From: Rhodothermales bacterium | GTDB lineage: Bacteria > Bacteroidota > Rhodothermia > Rhodothermales > Bin80 | DNA: 37,706 nucleotides | Reading direction: 5' to 3' | Assembly (NCBI GenBank): GCA_012271205.1 | Contig: JAAXGT010000210.1 | Span: forward strand, 1-37,706 | In this document: one piece after another, positions 15,963 through 23,606 of the stretch | How positions within the stretch are numbered: position 1 is the stretch's first letter | Layout: every line of letters begins with the position of its first letter | Program-made: the position numbers and the translations under genes | Notes under the pieces: model-generated | Databases searched by the model: none | What the model was told of the DNA's origin: nothing | The model's input: only the letters and a program-made list of their open reading frames with translations

Positions 15963-16508
15963 CTATCGGGTTCTGATAGCGCGCTGAGTGTCAATTCCCA
16001 ATTCCTCCAGCACGAGATCGGTTATGTCGAGCCTTGCATTGGCAAAAAGTAACTCAAGATCACCGCCACGGTCAAAGACGTAGTCATAGTCTTCGGCTTC
16101 TGCTATTACCTCGATCGCCTCCAAGACCTTTTCCTGGATTGGTCGCAAGATCTGCTCCTGCTGCCTGAACAACTCGCCGTCCGGGCCAAAATACTGAAGG
16201 CGGAGCCGCTCTAGTTCCTCTTCGGCCTCAATGATTTCATGCTGCTTCCGCTGACGTTCATCGCTCGTGTACAGAAGTTCACGTGCCGTGTACTCATTAA
16301 AAAGATCATCCAAATGGCTTTGGCGTTCCTCTAAGTCCCTTTCCCATTCCTCCGCCATGCGATTGATATTCTGCTGTGCGGTGGAGAATTCGGGATAATT
16401 ATTGTAAATGATTTCCGAATCCACATAGGCAATTTTATGTTGGGCCAATACTGGTTGGGTCCCCACCACCCATACACCGCAGAATGCAGAGATCAACGTC
16501 CTTTTCAT
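15963..16508 (-). CDS. ompH: OmpH/Skp-family periplasmic chaperone (first copy)
   Basis: 181 aa from ATG 16508; the track's 16670 start lies inside bamA and would bury the signal peptide MKRTLISAFCGVWVVGTQPVLA. The mature protein opens HKIAYVDSEIIYNNYPEF, then has an acidic coiled-coil arm with EEWERDLEERQSHLDDLFNE and IEAEEELERLRLQ. It ends with YDYVFDRGGDLELLFANARL and VLEELGI, the beta strands of the trimer body. Only seven bases separate it from the bamA stop, so it should be translated from the same message and hand outer-membrane proteins to BamA. This bamA-ompH-ompH order is common in Bacteroidota and relatives. Confidence 0.93.
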   Translation of the reverse strand: MKRTLISAFCGVWVVGTQPVLAQHKIAYVDSEIIYNNYPEFSTAQQNINRMAEEWERDLEERQSHLDDLFNEYTARELLYTSDERQRKQHEIIEAEEELERLRLQYFGPDGELFRQQEQILRPIQEKVLEAIEVIAEAEDYDYVFDRGGDLELLFANARLDITDLVLEELGIDTQRAIRTR

Positions 16509-16515
16509 TTGTGCA

Positions 16516-19038
16516 TCACTGATTAAATCCCTGTCCGAGCGTGAACTGGAAATACCACTTGTTCGAGCCATCATGTTTCGACTCCTGACCGGATATGGGC
16601 GTAAACCGGTCAAAGTTGTATCCATATGCAATTTCCAACATGCCAAGAATTGGCAAGAATAGTCGCACACCCAAGCCAGCCGAGCGGTATAACTGCTTCG
16701 GATTATAGGAGCTAAACCGATCCCACGTATTGGCTGCGTCCATAAAGAGATAGGGCGCCGCGGTCAGCTGCTGTGTCTGCACAGCCAGCACGCGAAGCTC
16801 AGACGTATATTTGTTGAGCACTCGGCCTCCAACGGCTTCTTTGTCGTGTCTGGGTCCCAGAACACGGGCCGGATAGCCACGCATGTACACGATATCCTTG
16901 CCAAAATTATTACGGTAACCTTGCACATCAAAGGGCGATCCGCCCACAATGTAGCGCTCAAACAGCACGTCCTCCCCGGTCAGAGATCCGATATATCCAA
17001 AATCTCCCGTAAACCCAATCGTGAGCTTGCGAGCCAGCGGCACATTCCAACCTGTACTAAAGTGCCACTTATGGTACTGGATGAAATTACTGAATGGTAA
17101 TGCAATCTCAGTCGAAAGCAGGAATGTTGATCCAGCCGTCGGAAAAACCGGATGGTCAACCGAACTGCGTGACAGGGCTTGGCGAATGGTTACCTGCCGA
17201 CTTTGCCCGCTAGGCAAGGCGTACGTAAAGTTCTTGTTGAAATACGACTGAAATCCCAGTGATGTCGACGTGCTGAACTTGTCGTCGGGCCAGCTAAGAC
17301 GCTTTTCATAAAAGACGCGGGCCGATGAGTTAATGAACTGCGTGTCGTCATTCGTATTAAAGTCAGTCCCGTAGTAGCCGTACCCAAAGAAGCCGTAGCC
17401 CTGAAAGCGGGAATGCGACAGTGAAATGCCAACTGGAGTGGGACGACCACGAAACCAGGGTTCCGTAAAGCCCAAGGAATAGCTCTGATATGTCTGGCCG
17501 CTGGTTTGCAGGCTGATCGAAAGTTGCTGGCCGTCACCGGACGGAAGTGGCCGCCAGGCACTCCCCTTGAAGATGTCCTGCGCAGAAAAGTTGTTGAACG
17601 CAAACCGCAGCATCAGAATGAGTCCGAATCGACCGTAGGTGCCACTCAACTCCAACTGGTCACTGCCAACTTCCTCCAGATTGTACGTAAGGTTGACTTC
17701 CTTCTGTTCATTGTCAAGATCGATCGACGGCCCTGCGCCAAGTTTCTCCTGATCGAAGTAATTCAGTTGGGACAGGCGGCGGATCGTCTCCTGAATCGTT
17801 CCCCGGCTGAAGGTCTGTCCCGGAATTGTATAGAGTTCACGCCGGACCACGTGCTCCTTGGTTTTTTGGTTGCCTGCGATGTTTACCTCACCTATTCGGA
17901 AGATGTCACCCTCATAGAGGTCATAGGACAGATCCAGCGAGTCACCCTCCACGACCTTGAATTCGGGTTGGACTCTGAAGAGCATGTACCCCTGGTTCAT
18001 GTAAAGGCTGGACACGTCGCTATTCTGGCGATTGCTGTACAGATTCTGTTCGAGACGTTCCGCGTTATAAGTTTCGCCAGGCTCGATGCCCAATGCTGAC
18101 GAAAGTGCTCGATCGGTGTAGACGGTATTGCCCTCCCAGTTGATGTTGCGAATATAGTATTGCGGCCCCTCCTGCAGGTCCAGTTCGACAATCAATCCAG
18201 CTTTTTCGCTTGTGGTGTCTAACCAGACTGAATCACGTACCACACGGGCATCATAGTATCCTTTGTTGTTAAAGTGCTGGACAACGTTGACCTTATCCTC
18301 TTCGTACAACATGCGGTCAAACTTGCCCCGCCGCCAAAACATCCATGTGCCCTTTGCCTTTGTCTTTTTCAGCTTGCGCTGCACCGTTGATGTCTTGATG
18401 TTTTCATTGCCGGTAATGCGAACCTCCTTAATGCGCACTTTCCGGCCGATATCGATGATGAATTCAACATCAACGGTATTGTCCTCCCCGGACACCCGTT
18501 TAAAATCCACTTCGGTCAACAAGTAGCCCTTTTCGGCAAAGTAGCTCTTGATAGCCTGCACTGATCGAGCCAGATCCGAGGGCCGTACCCGGCCGGGTTT
18601 GATCAGGGGAACTTCATCTTCGAGCTCGCGCCGGTGCTTTTTCTTGACACCGGTAAAGATGATGTTGGCCAATCGTGGCTCTTCCTTGACGCGAATCAAG
18701 AGAAAGACTCCAGAACCTGCTCGCCGCTCCTCCAGAATCTTGACATCTGAAAAGACCTGTAGCCTGTAAATACTGTGAATGGCTTCGGCTATGGCCTGAT
18801 CGCCTGGAAGCGTAATCATTTGCCCTACAGCCAATCCGCTGCTGCGCAGAACAAAATTAGTCATGCTTTCCGACTCGACACCCTCAACAGATATGCCGAG
18901 GATTTCGAACTCGGTTGGCATTATGGTCGTCCCGGATCGCGTAGTACCCGAGAGCGCAGTACCCGACACTTGCGCCCTTGAGGCAAAGGGTGGGAAAAGG
19001 AGCACAATAGCGAAAAAGAGCTGGAAAAGGCGCGACAT
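16516..19038 (-). CDS. bamA: Outer-membrane protein assembly factor BamA
   Basis: 840 aa from ATG 19038, chosen because MSRLFQLFFAIVLLFPPFASRAQ is the signal peptide; the track start is 17 codons upstream. A short low-complexity SGTALSGTTRSGTT linker is followed by about five POTRA domains to roughly residue 430 (LRSSGLAVGQMITL, GYLLTEVDFKRV, VEFIIDIGRKVRIKEVRITG, GYYDARVVRD, GNTVYTDRALSSALGIEPG). The 16-strand Omp85 barrel fills the rest, ending WYFQFTLGQGF. It inserts beta-barrel proteins such as the receptors and PorV-like proteins seen here. The loop-6 signature reads SPFDVQGYR, with Gln where most Omp85 proteins carry the Arg of VRGF/Y. Leads the minus-strand run to surE. Confidence 0.95.
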   Translation of the reverse strand: MSRLFQLFFAIVLLFPPFASRAQVSGTALSGTTRSGTTIMPTEFEILGISVEGVESESMTNFVLRSSGLAVGQMITLPGDQAIAEAIHSIYRLQVFSDVKILEERRAGSGVFLLIRVKEEPRLANIIFTGVKKKHRRELEDEVPLIKPGRVRPSDLARSVQAIKSYFAEKGYLLTEVDFKRVSGEDNTVDVEFIIDIGRKVRIKEVRITGNENIKTSTVQRKLKKTKAKGTWMFWRRGKFDRMLYEEDKVNVVQHFNNKGYYDARVVRDSVWLDTTSEKAGLIVELDLQEGPQYYIRNINWEGNTVYTDRALSSALGIEPGETYNAERLEQNLYSNRQNSDVSSLYMNQGYMLFRVQPEFKVVEGDSLDLSYDLYEGDIFRIGEVNIAGNQKTKEHVVRRELYTIPGQTFSRGTIQETIRRLSQLNYFDQEKLGAGPSIDLDNEQKEVNLTYNLEEVGSDQLELSGTYGRFGLILMLRFAFNNFSAQDIFKGSAWRPLPSGDGQQLSISLQTSGQTYQSYSLGFTEPWFRGRPTPVGISLSHSRFQGYGFFGYGYYGTDFNTNDDTQFINSSARVFYEKRLSWPDDKFSTSTSLGFQSYFNKNFTYALPSGQSRQVTIRQALSRSSVDHPVFPTAGSTFLLSTEIALPFSNFIQYHKWHFSTGWNVPLARKLTIGFTGDFGYIGSLTGEDVLFERYIVGGSPFDVQGYRNNFGKDIVYMRGYPARVLGPRHDKEAVGGRVLNKYTSELRVLAVQTQQLTAAPYLFMDAANTWDRFSSYNPKQLYRSAGLGVRLFLPILGMLEIAYGYNFDRFTPISGQESKHDGSNKWYFQFTLGQGFNQ

Positions 19039-19416
19039 TGGGGAGCGTGCTTGGACCTGGAGGAATCTGGCCAGAGCAAAAGGATCCAACCAGCGCGTAA
19101 TGCCCGATGTTTCTGCACTCGGGTGCTGCGCAATAACGCCAACCGCGGAAGCATTATTGCACTGACATAGCGTAAACAGGATACGCTCCCCGGATCATAC
19201 CTCTGCCAAGCGCCGGCCTGACAGAGTCAGCATAAAGTAGACGCTAAATACCTTGGCTCGTCAAACACGCCGAATCAACCGGCCATTCCTTCCAGGTACC
19301 TCGGGGCGAGTGTGCTTTTTCTTGCCAATGGTGTGGAAAAGAGACCGCTGATCTTACTGCGGGCGAAGTATTCAAACTGTTTGCAACGCAATGAATTCAA
19401 AAACGTCCGTTACCAG
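19039..19416. other. Intergenic region upstream of bamA
   Basis: 378 bases with no protein-like ORF. It should hold the bamA promoter and any GDPD terminator. I found no convincing -35/-10 pair, hairpin with T tract, tRNA or riboswitch. CGGAAGCATTATTGCAC and similar AT-rich patches exist but are too weak to call. Confidence 0.4.
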
Positions 19417-20292
19417 CTATAAGTCCAAAGCCGACACGGCAAGATCCGGATAATCCGTAATGAGCCCGTCGACCCCAAGAGCTTTCAGCCGTATCATATC
19501 GGAGACCTCGTTCACAGTCCATGGGACAATGCGCATTCCACGGGCATGCGCAGCATGCACCAAGGACTCTTCAACAAGCCGGAATGCAGGCGAGAAGATT
19601 TGAGGCGTGAAGCCAAGCCGAGTGAGGATTGACGCAAGATCTGTGTCCGACAGCACCAGTAGCGCCAGCTGCCAGGGAGCCCCAAGATGGTGTGCAGCTT
19701 GAAGCGAACGCATATCGAAAGATTGGACTGTAACGCGGTCCATTACACCCGAGGAGATCACTACGTCATACACAAGCTGTAAGAATACCGGCGGAGCCGG
19801 GGTATAGACGCCGTCCCACTCCCGACGCGACTTGATTTCAATATTGTAGTGCAACGGCTTAACTCCGCGTCTTTCAGTGTGCTTTTCGACGGCCTCGATC
19901 ACATCGATCAGTCGGGGCTTTATAGCGGGTTGTTTTTTTTGGCGTGGGAAATCGGGATGTCCACGACTGCCGCAATCGTAGCGCGCAACCGCAGCGTAGG
20001 GCAGCTGAAAGATATTGTGGCTCTCGCCATGAGTGATCGCTTGTCCAGTTGTGTCGCTACAGATAGTCTCCGACATCCACGGTTCGTGAGACACGACGAC
20101 CGTAGAGTCGCCTGCGATCACGACATCCAGCTCAAGCGTAGTTACGCCAAGGTCTGCCGCATGCAGGAAACCGTCGGTAGAATTTTCGGGCAGGAGCCCC
20201 CGGGCGCCACGGTGTCCCTGAATATCGAAACGAGGCTGAACCTGGCCCGTGACCGCTTGCATTGCAAGTGCAAATATGAAAAGAACCGGCAT
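19417..20292 (-). CDS. Secreted glycerophosphodiester phosphodiesterase (GDPD family)
   Basis: 291 aa; the signal peptide is MPVLFIFALAMQAVTGQ, so it acts in the periplasm or at the surface. The TIM-barrel GDPD signature is complete: QGHRGARGLLPENS (His27-Arg28), LELDVVIA (Glu54, Asp56 for the metal), VVSHEPWM (His69), then HYNIEIKS, VQSFDM and late MRIVPWTVN and GVDGLITDYPD. It hydrolyses deacylated phospholipids to glycerol-3-phosphate and an alcohol. The gene is alone on the minus strand, with a 268-base gap to glpD upstream and 378 bases to bamA downstream. Together with GlpD it could feed glycerol-3-phosphate to DHAP, provided a transporter is encoded elsewhere. Confidence 0.94.
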   Translation of the reverse strand: MPVLFIFALAMQAVTGQVQPRFDIQGHRGARGLLPENSTDGFLHAADLGVTTLELDVVIAGDSTVVVSHEPWMSETICSDTTGQAITHGESHNIFQLPYAAVARYDCGSRGHPDFPRQKKQPAIKPRLIDVIEAVEKHTERRGVKPLHYNIEIKSRREWDGVYTPAPPVFLQLVYDVVISSGVMDRVTVQSFDMRSLQAAHHLGAPWQLALLVLSDTDLASILTRLGFTPQIFSPAFRLVEESLVHAAHARGMRIVPWTVNEVSDMIRLKALGVDGLITDYPDLAVSALDL

Positions 20293-20560
20293 GGAAAACG
20301 CTCCATTTCACTTGCGCCAACGTAGATTCTGTCGGAAGGATCCACAGTGCTGCCTCCGCGCAGGTGGCATCCTCAAACCTGTGATCCTGGCATTACAAAC
20401 CAAGTGCAAATTAACAGCACAATCCGGACTTGACTTGAGCGGCCGATCTGCTTGAACGGTACCACTATAAAATACATGCGGACTTGCATGGCTATGGCGC
20501 GGGCAATGCTTGTACCTGACTATGATGGTAGGAGTCCGGATTACCTGACCCGTGATCTTG

Positions 20561-22189
20561 CTATTCGAATCCCCGTTGTGGGCGAGCCATTGCGGCATCA
20601 GTGATGGAAGCAGCATCATGAGTACCGTATGGCGCAGGCAGGCAGGTCTCTACCTGTCGATGCATCATACTGACTTGTTCTGCCATCCAAGCTTCGTCAC
20701 GGCCTAATTCCTTCGCAAGGATGTTGGCTACGGCCGGCGCACAAGCGAGGGCCGCCTCGCGGTTCAGGTACAGGGCCGGCGTGCGACGCACCAGCACGTC
20801 GCTTACCGTGCGAGCCATCTCGTGCCGTGCCGCCCAGTGGACTTCCCCGCGGCTATATGGCAAGTCGCAATGCAACCATTCTTGCCCATGCTCTATTTCC
20901 CTCATGACTGCTTCTACGTCTTCCCGGTCAGCCCCATACACTTGTAAGGCCGTGCCATTTTCCCGGGGGGCCTGCCATCCGTGCAGTCGCAGATTTGCCG
21001 TTACGCACGGGCGGGCTTCAAGTCCGCCTACCTGGACAGCTGTGTTGGTCGTGTCCTCTGCGATCCTGCGATACGTTGTCCATTTTCCTCCCGTGACGGT
21101 AATCAGACCAGACTTCGAAATCCGAACGACATGATCACGTGAGATGGAAGCGGTGTCCCGAGTGTTGCTCACATTGACAAGGGGGCGTAATCCAGCAAAG
21201 GCACCCAGGATGTCAGATGGGCTGATGCGACGTTCGAAATAGTGAGCCGCATGATCTATCAAGTATTCGATTTCGTCAACATGCGGTAACGGTTCGAGTG
21301 CAGGTTCACGGACAGGAGTATCGGTAGTGCCCAGCAGCACTCGCTCATGCCAAGGAAGAGCGAAGAGTACGCGGCCATCTTGTGTTCTGGGGATCAGCAG
21401 CGCGTGCCGGGAAGGGAAAAACGCTCGATCCACGATAAGGTGGATACCCTGGCTTGGGCGTACAAGATTAGAACTGCCAGGCTCGTCTTGCTTCCTGATT
21501 CCGTCAACGAAGACCCCGGCGGCGTTTATGACGACTTGTCCATGCAGGTGTAACTCTTGGTCGGCTTCAAGATCATGCGCTACGACTCCGGTCACCTTGC
21601 CCTGCTTCTTCAGCAGTCCGATAACACGGACATGATTGACTACTACCGCACCGTGATTTGTGGCAGTGCGGGCCAGCGCCAAAGCAAAACGGGCGTCATC
21701 AAACTGGCCGTCGTGATAGACGACACTGCCGCGCAGGCCACCGGTTTGAATCCCGGGAAGCTCTTCCAGTGTCCGCGTGCGCGAAAGGCGGTGTGATCTG
21801 CCAAACGAGTGATGGCCCGCCAGCAGGTCATAGATCTTAAGCCCCAGACCGTAAAACGGACGCTCCCACCAGGCATAAGTAGGAAGGATGAACTTCAGGT
21901 TGCGTACCAAGTGCGGCGCATTGTGACAGAGTCGGCTACGCTCGCGTAAGGCCTCTCGAACAAGCGCAACGTTGCCTTGCCTCAGGTACCTTACACCACC
22001 ATGCAGCAGTTTCGTGCTTCGGCTCGACGTGCCTTCGGCAAAATCGGCCTGTTCAAGCAGGACCGTCCGGTATCCGCGAGAAGCAGCATCCACGGCAGTC
22101 CCCAAGCCGGTAGCGCCTCCTCCAATTATGATCACATCCCACGCAACGTCGCCCTCTTGGATTTCGTCGAGGAAGACTTCACGCCTCAT
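20561..22189 (-). CDS. glpD: FAD-dependent glycerol-3-phosphate dehydrogenase
   Basis: 542 aa from ATG 22189 (MRREVFLDEI), leaving a 37-base gap to the upstream gene; the track start at 22246 would overlap it. DVIIIGGGATGLGTAVDAASRG (about 18-39) is the Rossmann FAD motif, followed by LLEQADFAEGTSSRSTKLLHGGVRYL, the GlpD/GlpA signature. GTTDTP, AGLRPLV and TVTGGKWTTYR are the later FAD/substrate contacts, and the C-terminal helical domain (EIEHGQEWLHCDLPYSRGE...VRRTPALYLN) is the DAO_C cap. It oxidises sn-glycerol-3-phosphate to DHAP and passes electrons to quinone at the inner membrane. It lies at the end of the minus-strand run behind the parvulin-like lipoprotein; no glpK or glpF is in the window. 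Confidence 0.95.
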   Translation of the reverse strand: MRREVFLDEIQEGDVAWDVIIIGGGATGLGTAVDAASRGYRTVLLEQADFAEGTSSRSTKLLHGGVRYLRQGNVALVREALRERSRLCHNAPHLVRNLKFILPTYAWWERPFYGLGLKIYDLLAGHHSFGRSHRLSRTRTLEELPGIQTGGLRGSVVYHDGQFDDARFALALARTATNHGAVVVNHVRVIGLLKKQGKVTGVVAHDLEADQELHLHGQVVINAAGVFVDGIRKQDEPGSSNLVRPSQGIHLIVDRAFFPSRHALLIPRTQDGRVLFALPWHERVLLGTTDTPVREPALEPLPHVDEIEYLIDHAAHYFERRISPSDILGAFAGLRPLVNVSNTRDTASISRDHVVRISKSGLITVTGGKWTTYRRIAEDTTNTAVQVGGLEARPCVTANLRLHGWQAPRENGTALQVYGADREDVEAVMREIEHGQEWLHCDLPYSRGEVHWAARHEMARTVSDVLVRRTPALYLNREAALACAPAVANILAKELGRDEAWMAEQVSMMHRQVETCLPAPYGTHDAASITDAAMARPQRGFE

Positions 22190-22226
22190 AGGCACCCTGC
22201 GTAGTTGGGACGAATAACACACGAGA

Positions 22227-23603
22227 CTACCACATCGGGTCAGCAACGGGAAAGGCGGGGCGCAGGGTATGGCCTTTGAGCAGGGTCAGTCCCGTGCTGT
22301 TTGGATCTGAAAGCGTTAGAGTGTCCAGCACAGTATGGTTTATGATCAAAGGGTAACGATCGCGCAACTGCCGAATGGTCTCCTCGATATTGGAAAGTTC
22401 TTCGCGCAGCGCACGATAAACCCACTTGTCGGTCCAGAGTGCAAGTTCGTGGCGTAGCGCTGGATCTTCGTCCATCCCCTCGTCCAATGCGCGCCTGACA
22501 AAATAGTGGTCACGAAGAGTTAGGCCGATTGCATCGTACAAATCATTCTCGAAATCCTCTCGATCCTCATGGCGCAAGGGGTATCGCGCAGCCGGAAAGG
22601 TGGCGAGAAAGTCACGTACGGTCCAGTCGCCCTCGGAGGTAGTAATAAGCACCTCATCCAGCATCGAACGAAGATCTTTATCGTCGTTGGTCTCGCGCGC
22701 CCATAACGCAGCCAACAGATTTCTTGGAGGCGGCCCCTCTTGGTGCATTCGCCAGAGCTCTTCTCGCATCAACCTGTAGGGCACTGGTTTCAAGTGCACG
22801 TCTAGCGGCTTCATCATGGTGCCGATAAAGGTCCGTGCCAAGACTCTCGCCTTCTGTTGAAAGGCTACCTGCTCGTACGTAGCACGTGTAGCAGCAGTAA
22901 GCGTCAAAGGTTCGCGGCGTATATCAATGGGTTCCAGAAGAATAAATTGGCCTTGGTAAGCTACCGGTGCCGAAATCTTGCCCAATGGCAAGTCGATGAT
23001 AGCCTCCGTCAAGTCTGGATGTAGATCGGAGCTTCTTATAAAGGGGCTTTCGAAGTCAGAAGGATGCAGATTCTGCTCATCATGCTTGGACACAAAGTCC
23101 CGAATCAAAGCCGCCAATCCGTGCTTTAATGCTTCATCGCGCAATCGATGCGCCTCCGCGTGAGATTTTGCCGGCAGATATCGCAATCGGAAGGAAACTC
23201 GGTCCTTCTGCATGGCTAGGGTTATGTCTTTGGGCGTAATATTGACGCGATCGTTGACGTAGCGCTGGAACACCTTCTCGACCAGCAATTCTTCACGTAG
23301 GTCCTCAATATTCCGCTGGATCCTCTCGTGGTCCAGAAGCCCGCGACGAATTCCCTCAAGAGCAAGTAGCTTCTCGTCAATTATTCGATCCAGATATGCC
23401 AGCCGTGTTCTGTCGCCCCCGAACAGTGCCGGAAATCCAAGTTCATAATTCAGAACAAAGTCCGTGGCATAGATCGGCTCGCCGCCTACCGTCGCTACGA
23501 TCGCTTCTCCGTCGATGGATTTAGGATTGACTGAATTCGGGGGACCACAACCTGAAATCGAAAAGAGTACACCTATCAGAACAAAACACACCAATCCTCG
23601 CAT
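22227..23603 (-). CDS. SurA/PpiC-like peptidyl-prolyl isomerase-related lipoprotein
   Basis: 458 aa with a lipobox FSISGC (Cys19), so anchored to a membrane. Residues about 33-135 form the SurA-N type helical chaperone region (VATVGGEPIYATDFVLNYE, LAYLDRIIDEKLLALEGIRRG). About 140-245 resembles a parvulin rotamase domain, with FRLRYLPAKSHAEAHRLRDEA, SDFESPFIRSSDLHPD and LPLGKISAPVAYQGQFILLEP, but the GGDLG-like core is replaced, so isomerase activity may be weak or lost. The C-terminal 200 residues are helical with no clear family. It starts three bases after the stop of the T9SS gene upstream, so co-transcription is likely. Probable role: folding or escort of outer-membrane or secreted proteins. 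Confidence 0.78.
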   Translation of the reverse strand: MRGLVCFVLIGVLFSISGCGPPNSVNPKSIDGEAIVATVGGEPIYATDFVLNYELGFPALFGGDRTRLAYLDRIIDEKLLALEGIRRGLLDHERIQRNIEDLREELLVEKVFQRYVNDRVNITPKDITLAMQKDRVSFRLRYLPAKSHAEAHRLRDEALKHGLAALIRDFVSKHDEQNLHPSDFESPFIRSSDLHPDLTEAIIDLPLGKISAPVAYQGQFILLEPIDIRREPLTLTAATRATYEQVAFQQKARVLARTFIGTMMKPLDVHLKPVPYRLMREELWRMHQEGPPPRNLLAALWARETNDDKDLRSMLDEVLITTSEGDWTVRDFLATFPAARYPLRHEDREDFENDLYDAIGLTLRDHYFVRRALDEGMDEDPALRHELALWTDKWVYRALREELSNIEETIRQLRDRYPLIINHTVLDTLTLSDPNSTGLTLLKGHTLRPAFPVADPMW

Positions 23604-23606
23604 CTT

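Noticed and set aside
17506-18099. 197-aa plus-strand ORF inside bamA
   Set aside because: Antisense to the well-supported Omp85 barrel; no independent motif.
20563-20580. TTCGAATCC resembling a tRNA T-arm
   Set aside because: It lies in the 3' end of glpD, and no acceptor, D or anticodon arms surround it.
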